From Mixia osmundae IAM 14324 (Eukaryota; Basidiomycota; Mixiomycetes; Mixiales; Mixiaceae), in the NCBI RefSeq assembly GCF_000708205.1, contig NW_014575558.1, forward strand, positions 1 through 64,000: a stretch of 64,000 bases of DNA, read 5' to 3'. Shown here piece after piece: positions 35,484-47,479 of this stretch (position 1 is its first letter; every line of letters starts with the position of its first letter). The notes beneath the pieces were generated by a model. That model was given only the letters and a program-made list of their open reading frames with translations. It had not been told where the DNA came from and searched no databases. The position numbers were made by a program, and so were the translations under genes.

Positions 35484-36856
35484 CTATAGATGTGTCCCTG
35501 GGATCTGCTGCTCATGATTGGTCTGTAACGTCGGGAATGCATTCGAAGTGACTTTTGGCAAAGGAGGCGTGGCAAAGCATTGCTGATACAGTATGCGGGC
35601 GTCTCTGCTAGCAAAGGTTTGTTTGGCCAGCCAGCCCGACAGTGCGATCATGCCGTCGTCTGCGCTATCTAGGCGCTGTATGCAGTCGTTTATCAAGAGT
35701 CGAATGCTCTTCTGGTCTGTGCCGGCGCATCTATAGCGTTCGAATATGAAATGGCCCCCGAACGGGACTATGTGTGAGCTCTTGAAGCGACGCGTGTCGT
35801 TTGGATTGAGCGGGTCGAGCGTCTCTTGCCAGAGCCCTATCGCTGAGCCGATCGCGATCATCTGGTTGTCATGGGTAAAGTCGACGTAGATGGCACGATC
35901 AAGTGGAAAGAAGAGCGTGTGATTGACTTGTGTAGCGTCGCGCACTGGCGTGCACGTGAGGCGAGCGATCAGTTCGTTCACCCACCCGGCGCCTTGGGGT
36001 GGACCGAGCGTGTTTGGCCAGCTATAGCTGTAGTGCTTGTTGAGATCGTGATAGTAGGCAAATGAGGCCAGCTCGCTCTTGCTGAAGACGTCACACCAAG
36101 GCGAGATCGGCATCTCTGAGGATACGACGCTCTCGAATGCACATAAGCTGATGAGCTCGACAACGTCTTGGGATGTTAGATGTACTCCGGGTACGCGCAT
36201 GGCCAATCGATGAGCGGTGTGAGAGAGCGAACGGTCGAGCCAACGTGACGTAGCGCGACGAGCTTCTGACAAGTTGAGCGCTGGGCAGCTATTCTCGAGC
36301 GTGTCGTTGCTCGTGCTCTCGTCGATGATGAGCAGCGGGCTGATAGGACGGTGACGGGAGTCGCTGTCTGTGAACCTGCGAGAGAAGTGACGAGCAGCTT
36401 GGACGACTCGATGGCTTGATGACGCGCGCACAAATGGAGCTGTACGCTCGTTCAAATGGCCATAGCGGCGAGCCAGGAGAGCACCCAGATCTTTGGCTCT
36501 GTGGGACTTGAGTGATGGGTGGCTCGCATGAGCGAGTCGACGTACTGTTGCACTCCAAAGGCAGTGAGGTCGTCGACGGCCAGATCATATGTATAGTTTG
36601 CAAGAAAGGCGAGCTCGCCCTCGTATCTCGTGGCTGACTGTAGCTTGTGCAAAGCTTGTCGGATGCGCTCATCTGCGGCGCTCGTCGGATAGCGTGCGCC
36701 GTGTCTGACGAGCACGTTTACTTGCTCCAACACGCAGTTGCTGGGCGCTGCTATATACGAACACGCTGTTAGCTGATGAGGCGTATAAGGCCCAAGGAGC
36801 AGCTGCCGTGGCGCTTGCAGCAGGAGCTGGGCTAGTAGGGGCCACTGCCACAGCAT
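35484..36856 (-). CDS. Histidine acid phosphatase (phytase-like), secreted
   Basis: Exons 36856-36546 and 36498-35484 (47-nt intron) give 441 aa. Signal-like start MLWQWPLLAQLLLQAPRQLL then LGPYTPH. The catalytic RHGARYP lies in VNVLVRHGARYPTSAADERI and the proton-donor HD in DFTHDNQMIAIGSAIG. Other family blocks are GALLARRYGHLNERTAPFVR and SSEMPISPWCDVFSKSELAS. Branch 2 histidine phosphatases of this kind release phosphate from phytate or other esters outside the cell. Start choice is the first ATG ahead of the conserved N-terminus; an extra upstream exon is possible. Confidence 0.88.
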
Positions 36857-37106
36857 CAGATGTGTGCATGGGTCCTGCCGCAGCGATGTCCGCCTTCTTG
36901 AGCAGCCAAGCCAGGACGTACGCACAATTCGGCCAAACTTTGATGACTTATATAATTTCCAAGCAGGCGGGGCATCCCGGCGATCATTTTGATCGTTTGT
37001 TCCGCTCCCGATGGAAGTAGCGAACGATGATGGATTGATCAACGATTGACTGCGCGCGCCTTCCCTCTGCCTGTCGGTCTTCGAGGCTCCGACAGAGGCT
37101 CACACA

Positions 37107-38331
37107 ATGTCGGATCCAACAGGAGGCTCGCTCCGTCAGAGAGCTGTTGCCGACGAAAAATCGCTTGACAATCGATCTCTGAAGCGCAATGTCGTCAATG
37201 ATGTCAAGCACAAGGCTAGCGATGCCAAGCAAGCCGCCAGACATCCAAAGAGCATGCTCGGCAATTGGCGCAATGATTGCATCGCCGCCGTCGGCGAATT
37301 CTTGGGCACCGTCCTCTTCCTCTTGCTCGGCCTTGGCGGCATACAGGCAGCCGCAACGAGCAATTCCGCCAGTCTGGCCGCAGCGGCATCGAGCGCGGGA
37401 CAGTCTGACTCGAGCTCTGGCGCGCAAGCGATCAACACTGTGGCCAGCGTCGAACAGCTCATCTATATCTCGACCGCGATGGTAAGCTCACTGGCAGTGT
37501 CAGCCCAGCCTCGGGAGGCTTACGATCTTCATGCCAGGGCCTATCTTTGCTCATCGCGGCTTGGTGTTTCTATAGAGTGACAGGGAGTGTCTTCAATCCT
37601 AACGTCGGTCTGGCTCTGGCCATGACGGGAATCCTGTCCCCCTTCCGGTTTGTGCTCTACGTCCTCGCCGAGACGACAGGCGCGATTGCTGCATCTGCAA
37701 TCTTAGACGGCCTCTTGCCCGGTCCTCTCGCGGTGACTCCGGCATTAGGCGCAGGGACAAGCAACGCGCAGGGCGTCTGGATCGAGGCCTTCATCACAGC
37801 AGCGCTTTGCCTCGTGGTCATGTTCCTTGCAGTCGAGAAGCATGCCACCACGCCACTTGCACCCGTTGGCATCGGCTTGGTCCGTGTTGCGAGACTCATC
37901 AGAAGGCCTGCGCTGATGATTACGCACAGACTCTCTTTGCATCGCATCTCTGGGCTGTCGTCTACACGGGTGCCGCAATGAATTGGGCGCGCGCGTTCGG
38001 CCCGTCTGTCGTCACCGGATTCTCTTCCGATCACTGGATCTACTTTGTCGGCGATGGCATCGGTTCCCTGATCGCTGTAGTGATCTACTATATCTTCAAG
38101 AGCGTCAACTTCTACGAGCTCAATCCAGGCCAGGACAGCTCGAATGTCGATGACTCGCCAGACCTGCTCGCGCCATCAGATCTGCTAGACGTCGTTCGCA
38201 GTCAGTCGGACAACCCAGAGACGCAAGAGACGACCGAGTCTGTCGTCGTCACCTCCAAGAAGGACGCCAGCGGCAAGCAGATCAATGCTACATCCTCAGA
38301 TCGCCTTCATCCCAATGACTCTATGGTCTAA
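37107..38331 (+). CDS. Aquaporin/MIP channel with altered NPA boxes
   Basis: Exons 37107-37481, 37538-37879 and 37930-38331 (introns 56 and 50 nt) give 372 aa. A 55-residue cytosolic N-terminus precedes GEFLGTVLFLLLGLGG, the MIP entry helix. The two pore boxes are NPN (VTGSVFNPNVGLALAMTG) and NWA (YTGAAMNWARAFGPSVVTG) instead of NPA and NPA. A Ser/Asp-rich C-terminal tail of about 75 residues follows the last helix. Membrane water or small-solute channel by fold. The changed boxes suggest a divergent fungal subgroup with unusual selectivity. It diverges from the phosphatase across about 250 bp. Confidence 0.9.
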
Positions 38332-38501
38332 TCGCATGCCATCCGTCTCGCCACTTAATTCTGCAGTAGCACGCCACTTGACTCTTGTAACAGCAACTGC
38401 ACTCCTTCACGACCGCACAGTGTGTCAGCGACGAGTGCATCAATCGCGATGCGCCCTCTCGTCGTCTTCGAGGTTTACGAGAGCGTTTCGAGTACTGACA
38501 T

Positions 38502-40319
38502 GTTCAAGGGTATGATTCTCTTCATCTTTGCTGCTGTTCTGGTGGCTGCCCTCCCTGCCACCAACGCTACATCTCAGCTGACAACCCGGGGGATCTTTCA
38601 TCAAGCATACGACATCGAATGCAAGCGCCCGATGATGCGCCTCTATGACATGGCAATACTGATATCCGCATGCAGTCGTTTACGAGGTCTGTTGGCTACT
38701 CTGACCGGCAGAATCACCAGATACTCAGATCGAGCAGGCCGCCTGCAAGACCCGGGGTGCAGGTCCCGATCCTGTGGAATATGCGCAAGACGATCTTGAG
38801 CCAGCATCAGTCACGGTGGTGCTCGACTACAGTGGCTTCATTGATGCAGACTTCCGAATGGCCAAAGGCATGAGCCACCTCTCGCTGTCCACCTTCAGAT
38901 GGCCAATTGCAATCATCACGTTTCTCGTCTCGGCTCGCTCGCTCAATCTGCCGCTTTATCATTCGTGCTGCGAAGGCTGGATGGAAGTTCAGTGCGTCCC
39001 GTCTTGGCCCCGCAGATCATCGAGGTCATCGCTCATGGGCATCCACTAGCGTTGGATTACATCTCGACGAACGCAAGTCGGCACCCAGTATCGCACTCGT
39101 TCGCTCACACTGACCTCCTCGGCAGATGTGATCGAGTAAGCGTCCTGATCAGCACTGACTGATGCTCAACAGTCAGACGAGGGCAGCAAGCCAAACGTCG
39201 TTGCGACCCAGATGTGCACGCCGTTGTACGAAGATTATGAAGGCGCTTGCGCGCTCGTGCCCGGCAGACCGCCTGCGCATACTCAGTGCACCGTCCTGGA
39301 GGCCGATGTCCGTCTCGATGCCATTCCAACGGCGGTCACTCACAGTCTTGCTTGGTCCAGGTACGGCAACCCTTTGCGTTCGATCGATAGGGCGCATTGC
39401 GACGGCGCTAGGAGGAGATGGCACTGTCTCCTCGCTTCCTTTCCATGTTTGATTGCAACAAGCCGCATTCAATGTTCCAGTTGCTGGCGTGCTTGACGCT
39501 CTTGGCAGCTGTCTGCAGGTCACAAATCACCCTGCATACTTTCCAGCTTTCGTGTAGGTTGAGCTGACAGGCTCGCTCGAAGCTCACAGGCGTCTGCTCG
39601 CAACAGGGTATGTCGCTGTACGTTCCCCAGCCAGCAATGCTCTTGTCCGTCGTTCACAGATTGGCAGGCAAAGTGCATCGTCGACAAGACCGAGCTCGAC
39701 TTTTTGATACCAGAGATAGACCCAGCTCATGTCGATGTCATCATCTCTGGACCAATCGGAATTGACGTCGACTTCGTCGGTCTTGCTCGATAGACCCGAG
39801 CACTGCTCATCTGGACAGCAGGAAAACGATTATCTGGTTTGGTCGGCTGAACAACACTCGACATCCTTCCGTACGGTCACTGTGGAGATCATGACACATT
39901 TCGTGCCAGCCGAGCCTATCTGTTCGCCGGATCACGCTCCGACCGCGAGGAGAGCTGACAGCCTAGCAGACGCCGAGTGCTGTTCTGCATTCCTCATTTT
40001 ACGGTCAGGCCTGATCGGGCAGCAATGACGCCGAAGACTGATGCGCGTTGCAAGGGTTCCTATGGGCTGGTTCCATCACTCGCTCCTCGATGCGACGTCT
40101 CTCTTTCGCATGCTATGCGGACCGAGTGGGTAGTCATGTATGCATCGCAGCAGCAGGGCTGACAGCATCGCAGATTACGCTTCCGATTTCGAAGCTTGCA
40201 AGAAGATCGCGCCCGTCGGTTTGCCTCGGATTACAGATTGCGACTTTGATCCGGTCATGTTTGAAGAGTTCCAAGGACGCCGCAAGTCTGTGCAAATCCA
40301 AAAAGTCGCAAGCATGTAA
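38502..40319 (+). CDS. Multi-exon secreted protein, family not recognised (approximate limits)
   Basis: A signal peptide MFKGMILFIFAAVLVAALPA starts at 38502. Downstream, coding-like segments occur in alternating frames separated by plausible 40-60-nt introns: EQAACKTRGAGPDPVEYAQD with VTVVLDYSGFIDADFRM (38730-38870); PNVVATQMCTPLYEDYEGAC with ALVPGRPPAHTQCTVLEADV (39190-39360); WQAKCIVDKTELDFLIPEID (39665-39790); and a last exon ASDFEACKKIAPVGLPRITD to TAA 40319, joined by a GTGGGT intron to MGWFHHSLLDATSLFRMLCG. Not every junction could be fixed, and it could be two genes. The HSLLDATSLFR segment faintly recalls phosphoesterase motifs. Confidence 0.4.
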
Positions 40320-40342
40320 CATTGCAGGCTTCACTATGTGGA

Positions 40343-43300
40343 TCACAAGCCGACGCGCCGTGGTGTTCTTCGCGCCGTCAGAGGCGTCCGGGCGCCAATC
40401 TCTGCTATCCGCGGTGTAGAGGCTGCTGAAGACGCTTCCAGACGCCTCATGCGTTCTGCTTCCGCACGGTCGCGCTCTGTTGCCATTGCGAGCTCAAGCT
40501 CGCTCTTCTTGGAGAACTCGCGGTCAGCGACACGAGCCTCTCGATGTCCAAAGTTCTGCTGCCTGACCGAGAAGAAGATGCCACCCAATTCAGCAAGCCA
40601 GCTGTGCACGTGTTGTGAGCCCTCATCCGAGAGCAATCGGAGAGACGTACAAGGGATCCACAGCAGTGACACATTGCATGTACTGCTTGCTTGTAAAGAC
40701 GAGCTCGTGAAAGACGATGTATTCCGGCTGATAGCCAAGGCCGTAGAGCGCCGATGTCGGATGCAGATTCATCGGTATGCCGCTCCGACAATTTGCATAC
40801 TCTCCAATACCCTTCGCTTTGGCTGCCTGGTGAAAGTAACCTGCGCAAATGGACTTGCGGATGACGTCCCAGTCGGTACCACACGCAATGATCTCGAGTC
40901 GCTCAGTCCGCATGATGTCCTCAAGCTGCTCTCGCACCTCCCTGGCCTTGCGAAGTAGCTTGGCGTGTAAGAAATGTTTTGAGGCCCATTCGTCACGGAA
41001 GCCGTTGTTCTTCCATTGCGTGTAGCAATGCAGCAGCGTCAGATGATCGCTCTCTGGCACGAAGAATTTCTCGCGAGCTGCGTCTGACTCCTCCAGCTGC
41101 TCTTTCGGCCGATAGAAGACTGAGGGCACCGAGAGCATGGACACGATAGTGAGCATCTCGGACGAACACTTGTAATGAACGGATGTGACGAGCATCTTCG
41201 ACAGGCTAGGCTCCATCGGGAAGTTACTGAGCTTACGGCCGAGCGGCGTAAGATCGCCGACGTTATCAAGGGCGCCCAGCACCCAGAGCTGATACATTGC
41301 ATTCGTCAGGACTTGCTGAGGGGGCGGATCCATAAAGTCGAATTCGAGCAGATTCTTGACGCCGAGTGACTTGAGCAGTAAGACCGTATTCGCCAGGTTC
41401 GTCCTCTGAATCTCCGGGATCGTATTGGCCAGCAGCTCGTCGCGGAATGCGGTCTCTGTGTAGAGCCGAAAGCAGGTGCCACTGCCAGTCCTACCGGCAC
41501 GGCCAGATCGCTGATTCGCGTTGGCTTGACTGATGGGTGTAATCTGCAGGGCGTCCATGCCGATGCGCGGATTGTACACCTTGAGTTTTGAGTAGCCGCT
41601 ATCGATGACGAACATGATGCCATCGACGGTCAACGAGGTTTCGGCGATGTTCGTAGCGACGATGCATTTGCGACGGCCGTCATTCGTTTGCTCAAAGATC
41701 TTTGCTTGTAGATCAGCAGGCATCTGAGAATAGATTGGCAAGACAGCGAGATCAGGCGCGTTGTCGACTTGCCCGAGCCTATCACTTATAACTTGACAAG
41801 TGACTTCGATGTCCTCTTGGCCAGTCATGAAGATGAGGACGTCACCGCTGCCATGAGATAAATGTATCTGAAGAGCTTGCTTTACCGCGCTGTCTACGTA
41901 ATCTTCGCAGGGCGTTTTGCTGAAGAGGACATCGACAGGGAACGTTCGGCCGGGAATGGTATAGCAGGGCGCACCGTCATAAAAGGTTGAGAATTTTTCG
42001 GCATTCATTGTCGCCGAGGTAACGATGAGCTTGAGATCGCGTCGACGGGCGAGTATCTTGCGCAAGAGACCCATTAGGACATCGGTGCTGAGCGATCGCT
42101 CGTGAGCCTCATCGAGTATGATGACCGAATACTTGTCGAGGTCGCCTTCGTTCAGAGACTCTCGCAAGAGAACGCCATCGGTCATAAATTTGATGACTGT
42201 ATCTTCGGAGGTACAGTCCTCGAATCGAATTGCATAGCCAACTTCTCTACCGAGCTCGACTTCCATCTCTTCGCTGACACGCTTTGCGACCGACATTGCT
42301 GCCACTCGCCGAGGTTGGGTACAGCCTACACGACCGAACTTGGTGTATCCCTCTTCGTGAAAGAACTGACCGAGCTGTGTCGTTTTGCCAGAGCCTGTCT
42401 CGCCAACGATGATGGTCACCTGATTCTCTCGAACGACTTTGAGCAACTCTTCTCGACAAGCAAACGCTGGCAGGTATTGCCGCTGTTCCTTGAGAGTTTT
42501 GCTGCGCGAAAAGGCACTGCTGCCGGTCGCATTGGTCTTGAGGTGAGAAGCAAATTGGCTGTCCTTCTTGTAGTTGCGTGCATCGCTAGCCTCATCCTCG
42601 ACTTTCATCTGTCCTGGACCGCCATGACCTTGCTTGACAACGTTCTTTGGCTTCTCGTCCAGGATCTTTTGTACTGTCAGGATCCCTTGTCAGCCCAAAG
42701 CCACGGAAGAAGAACGAGGCACACGCCTTTCTGAACGTCTGTCTCTTCCGCCTTTTCTTCAACGCCAGTCAGGTTGCCAAGTGTAGTTCCTGCAATCTGA
42801 GCTGCCTTTGCAGCTGCCTTTTGTCGCTCGCGCTGCTCTCTGATCTCTCTGACGAGCAAGCTGCCCTTCTTGCTGAATACGGCCATATCAGATGTCGGAT
42901 CTCGTATAGGATTGACGGGATCGAGCTGCTTTGTGTAGGCCATTCGACCATCGAGGAAGGGTGGCTTGAGATCGTGAACGAGGAGGTGCACTTTGCTTTC
43001 CTCGTCGTCATCAAAATCGAGGTCCATCTTACGCCTGCCGCCAAGACCGGACTGCATAAGTCGGTTACTTTCCCAAGCCTCGTTATCTTGCTGATACTGA
43101 GCCTGCTTGGCACTCATGCGCTTGGCAAGACCTTTGGCGCTGAGTTGGGATGCCTTTTCTTTCTCAAGATCTGCTTCCTGCTCTTCGTAAGAAGCAAAAG
43201 GGTTGGTGGCCTCATCGCCTGCAGTGACGCCCGCCTCGTCGAAAGAATACCAGTCGCGGTCGAGACGCATCTGCTCCTCCTCCCACTCGTGTCCGCCTGC

Positions 43301-44532
43301 GGTGCGATCGTGAATCTGCTCCTCGGGATAATCGCTGCCCGAAAATCGACTCGATGTGCCTTTTGGTCGTTGTCTTGACAATGTTGTCAGCCTGGGTGTG
43401 TCCCATTCTCGAGGTTCTTGTGGATTCCGCTTCCCAGGACGCAGCGGCGTTGAATCCCACGAGCGCTTGTTCAGAGCGGCCATGTTGCTTTCAGTCGAGG
43501 CAAGTGAGGAAGGAGTATCATCCACTGTGCCGCGAACGATGCGCCGGGACGTATCGCCACCTCTCGTGGGTGCATCGGGTTGATCGTGGCGGCCCTGCCT
43601 GACCGTGCTGTCGCGACCTGGACTTTTCCTGGCGATTCTTTCGGGCTGGCCAGCTCGAGGGTGGTGGTGGCCTGACTGCGAGTCACCGTTCGTTGCCGGT
43701 CGCTGTCGATTGCGCGAGTCGGGATAAGTCTCTCTGTTGAGCCTGTTCTGGAATGATGCAAGTTCTTGCCGAGCCTGGCCGAGCCTCTTGCGTTCGTCTT
43801 TGGAATCCGCCACGAGATCTGTACAAAGACGCATGAGCTCGATATGCATCAGCACAGTCACGGAGACTTGCCGTGAGAGGACTGCTGAGCAGGGCCGGAC
43901 TGATCTGACCGATTCCGTCTTCTTTCCTCGAGAACTCGCTTGGCCTTGTCGGACAGACCTGGACCATGCGAAGGCGTGTCGTCCAGTCTGCGCCTCAGGT
44001 GGTCGGAGTCCACGCGAGCTCGCTTGTTGACCGAGGGGGCAGATGCGGACGATGAAGCGTCGGCATTGGTACCCAAGAGCGCAGAAAGATCTCTCTCCCT
44101 CCGTTTCTCTGCTGCAAGCCTCTCCAGTCCCAGCCTCGATTGTCCAGAGGGTGTGTTGGGCTGGTAGGCATGCTTGAGGCCGGTGCCGGTGACAAGGCCT
44201 GACCTTGAGGCCGTCGAGGGCGGTGATGATTCGTGGAGTGACAGTCCACCAGGACGGGCAGGGGGAGGCATGAGGACATCAGCATCATCGTCCGAGGCGA
44301 TGTTGATGTTCATCTGCTTGCGGCCCCTGATCTCATTGTAGAGAGTGTGGAGATAGTCCGACTTGTTGAACCTGCCGAACGTCTGAGCTGCTTTGACAAA
44401 CTCGGCTTGACTTGGCAGCGTGTGAGCGAGGGAGATGACCCGTCGGGCGAGGAGATCGTTGGGATTGACCAGGTTGATCTCCCGAGAGAGCGAGATGGCC
44501 AGCTCGTGCACATAGCCATCATCCGTCGCCAT
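40343..44532 (-). CDS. PRP16: DEAH-box splicing ATPase PRP16
   Basis: Exons 44532-43872, 43818-42727, 42673-40651 and 40601-40343 give 1344 aa. The N-terminal extension has the PRP16/DHX38 blocks [20 protein letters not shown] and [20 protein letters not shown]. Helicase motifs: [10 protein letters not shown] (I), TQPRRVAA (Ia), DEAHERS (II), SATMNAEKF (III), [12 protein letters not shown] (VI), then the HA2/OB region ending [23 protein letters not shown]16 drives the remodelling after the first transesterification of splicing. Introns 1 and 2 (both 53 nt) require GC donors (GCAAGT, GCGTGT); intron 3 is GT-AG, 49 nt. So a core splicing ATPase itself depends on GC-AG introns here. Confidence 0.95.
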
Positions 44533-44888
44533 ACGCCGGCCAGGGCGCCAATGAATGATCAGCGCTCAGCGATCAGCGCGATGTCAAAAAGATCTGAGTC
44601 GCCCGAATGGAGGGAGCAGGCAAATATTTGCAATGAGCACGAGATACACAGGGACGTTGTCGAAGGGGACGTGTATAAGCAACATCATGCACCAATCGCT
44701 GCTACGCGGGCAAGTGACTGCGCGTGCTAGCACTCACTGACCGTCGACTAGGCCGGCTGAAGGCGCGACGAGTTGGCTCACTTTGCCACCCGTCTCGCGC
44801 ATGCCTACGGGCAGAGCAACGTTCCTTCTCGCTTCCTCTAGTACTCTGTCCGACAGCGAATCAGATCTTCTGTCGTCTGAGCCCAGCA
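44533..44888. other. Intergenic region upstream of PRP16
   Basis: About 356 bp between the PRP16 start and the stop of the DUF421 gene. No supportable gene. Likely PRP16 promoter and the neighbour's 3' end. Confidence 0.4.
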
Positions 44889-45482
44889 CTAGACGTACTG
44901 TGGGTCAGGACGGTCCAGAGCAGCTTCGTAGGCCGCAAAGGCTTCCGCATAGCCCGGCACTTTCAACAATGTGTCCGATGGTGGATCATTATCGGGCAGG
45001 CGCTTGATGACTGACCATGATCCCGACCCTTCCAGCACGAGCGCCTCTACGTCGCACAGCCGTGCGAACCCCTGGGATCGCAAGCCCTGGTAGACTCCAC
45101 TGGGCGCTATCCTGTTCGCTTTGATGGCCTTTGACTGGATGACACCCTTGAAGACGCAGAGAAGCGGAGGACTCTTGAAGATGTAGCTGAATGCCGGCGT
45201 GACGGAGATGAGCCAGCTGGACGCATACTCGAATAATAAGATGACGATGATGCTGATGATGCCGCGCGTGAGATCCAAGGCAGGCTGGGTGATGATGCGA
45301 GACAGCGTCGAGCCTAGGGCGACGTTGACGAGCAAGCTAAAGACCGTCGTCGGTGCGAGGGTCTTATTGCTGGCCAATCGCAGGTACACAAACACAAACA
45401 CGATGGCCGGTCCGCCCACGATGATGGGATGCAGTAAGCTGGCAGACTGGTAAAAGTCTGCTCTCTGCAAGCCCTCCGTCAC
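44889..45482 (-). CDS. DUF421 (YetF-like) membrane protein, 5' end unresolved
   Basis: The open frame gives 197 aa: three hydrophobic segments (IIVGGPAIVFVFVYLRLAS, FSLLVNVALGSTLSRII, GIISIIVILLFEYASSWLIS) around the DUF421 core LAPTTVFSLLVNVALGSTLS, then a soluble C-terminal domain with PPLLCVFKGVIQ and GLRSQGFARLCDVEALVLE. The frame starts at GTG 45482 and no ATG precedes the first helix, so at least one short upstream exon (about 45500-45600) is likely; I could not choose between candidate joins. Function in fungi is unknown to me. Confidence 0.75.
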   Translation of the reverse strand: MTEGLQRADFYQSASLLHPIIVGGPAIVFVFVYLRLASNKTLAPTTVFSLLVNVALGSTLSRIITQPALDLTRGIISIIVILLFEYASSWLISVTPAFSYIFKSPPLLCVFKGVIQSKAIKANRIAPSGVYQGLRSQGFARLCDVEALVLEGSGSWSVIKRLPDNDPPSDTLLKVPGYAEAFAAYEAALDRPDPQYV

Positions 45483-46173
45483 CTCAGTCGGACGCTGCCT
45501 CCCTGCTTGACCAGTCTCTCGACTGGCTCTTCTCTGGAGATAACATCGAGGCTACTTACAGAGGCGACCACCATATCGGGTCAATCTCGGCGCAAGCTCC
45601 TTATTGTAGCCTGACAGACTGTCGCCGCATTGTCCCTGCCTGTGCTGCAGCGTGCCTGGCCGCGATGCCGAAGCGCTGATCCCTGACGAAGCGTGATCGC
45701 GATGGTAGCGCTGATTTGCTTGACGCGCTCAGTGGATCTCAGCCGGTGCGAGCCCTGGACAAAGCCTACGAAGGCCCTCGCCTAGGCATGTGTCGCTTCC
45801 AGGATGATCTTTGGATATCAGCCTTCTGACCTGTCTACCATGCAAATGACCATGACAATGTAAGCTCGACGAACCACAAGCAATGCGGGGCATTGCCCGC
45901 TAGACCTCTCTCCAGGCTGTTTTAAGTCTCAAATACAGAACCCGTTCATTCGCATGTGCAAAGGCACTCTCCTCATCAGAAGGATTGGTGCTCGCTTCAC
46001 GCATACCGATCAAGGCTGATAAGCGCGCGATATCACACGAGCGCGTCTAAAGTTTTCACGTCCTGCCGCCCAATGCGCTGACGTCTCTACCTCTGACCTG
46101 ATCCCTCATAGCGACGTGTGACGTCACAGCTATCGTGCCTCTGCAGCGACGAGTCAGTGGTCAAGCAAGCGAA
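45483..46173. other. Intergenic region between DUF421 gene and IST1
   Basis: About 690 bp between divergent genes. The first 150 bp probably hold the missing 5' exon of the DUF421 gene. No other gene, tRNA or repeat recognised. Confidence 0.4.
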
Positions 46174-47185
46174 ATGGTGTTCAATCCGGCGAGGACGAAA
46201 GTACAGCTGAAGCAAGCCCCCCATACGCGGAGCATGCAAGACCGCTCATCCCTCCTGCAGACTGGCTAGTCAGCGTTCGAGAATGCTTGCGGCCAAGCAG
46301 GAAGTTTTGTCAAAGAAGTCGAGGAGGGAGATTGCGACGCTGCTCGAGAGAGGCAAGATGGAGTCTGCCAGTACGATAGCGTTCGCTCAGCTTGAGTGTT
46401 CGCTCAATCTGGCACGTTAGGGATACGCACAGAGACCGTCATCGCCAACGACATCTCTATAGAGCTGCTTGAGCTTATGGACCTCTACTGCGAGCTTCTC
46501 ACTGCTCGGTTCGGACTTCTCGAAACTCAGCGGTACATCTCGCATGGACGCGCGCGATTCAGCTGATTTAGTGTGCGACCTGCTCAGAGAAGTCGACGCG
46601 GGCATAGCAGAGGCAGTCAATGGCATCATCTATGCTGCACCGAGGTGCGTGCTCATCTCGCACGACGCGCACCGCCAGTCTGATGACTTCTCATAGAACG
46701 GAGCTCAGAGAGCTGCATGTATTGCGCGAATTGCTCATGGCGAAATATGGCCGCGAGCACTCGATGGCCGTCATGGACAATCGCGACGGCATTGTCACCG
46801 AGCGTGTTCGTAGCGATGCTACACAAGTCGCCGAGCGTGATCTGACAAACGTCGATAGGTCACAGCAAAGCTCAAAGTAGAAACGCCAAGCAGAGAGCTT
46901 GTCGATTTGTACTTGCTCGAGATTGCCAAGGCATACGGTATCGAGACGGCTCTGGAGCCGCCTGCTTTGGAAAGTCCAGGGAGGCCCTCGATCGCCTCGC
47001 GGGTCAGCCAGGATGCCGTCAAGTTGCCGCAGGTGCCCGCGCTTGCGCCAGCAGATGAAGGGCCCACCATCACCATCAAGACAAGCCTCCCATCTGCTGC
47101 AGCATCGCCGACAATCAAGCCAGACGAAGCACAGGCAAAGCTCGACGATCTTGCCAAGCGCTTCGAGGCGCTCCGTCGGCGGTGA
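46174..47185 (+). CDS. IST1: IST1, ESCRT-III-like regulator of Vps4
   Basis: Six short exons, 46174-46211, 46261-46370, 46421-46532, 46588-46644, 46697-46805 and 46859-47185, give 250 aa. It begins MVFNPARTKVQLKLASQRSR and shows the IST1 helices AAKQEVLSKKSRREIATLLE, RTETVIANDISIELLELMDL, ARFGLLETQR, AVNGIIYAAPRTELRELHVL, LLMAKYGREHSMAV and PSRELVDLYLLEIAKAYGI. The C-terminus is Pro/Ala-rich and ends in a short helix (DDLAKRFEALRRR) where MIM motifs sit in this family. IST1 tunes Vps4 in ESCRT-III disassembly at endosomes. Intron 1 (46212-46260) is GC-AG (AA|GCAAGC); the rest are GT-AG, 50-55 nt. Confidence 0.93.
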
Positions 47186-47479
47186 TCGCTTTGTGTACTC
47201 CAGATTACGTCGCAAGTCGAGGCGAGCGAGCGGGCCAGCAGAATAGCACGGTGATGCAAGACTCCGAACAGTGAGACTGTCACCGGTGCCATGTTGTACT
47301 CTCCATACGAGGATCTGAGACATCCAGATCTCGTCGATTGGATGCAGCCGCGAGCGCGTCACAACGAGACGGCCGTCCCCACGCAAAGTGCCGCGATGGC
47401 CCCACAGTCGAGCTGCCGCGCGCCATTCGCGCCATTCGCGCATCTCTAGGCCAGGACTTCTTTGTTCGGCTGTCCGACG

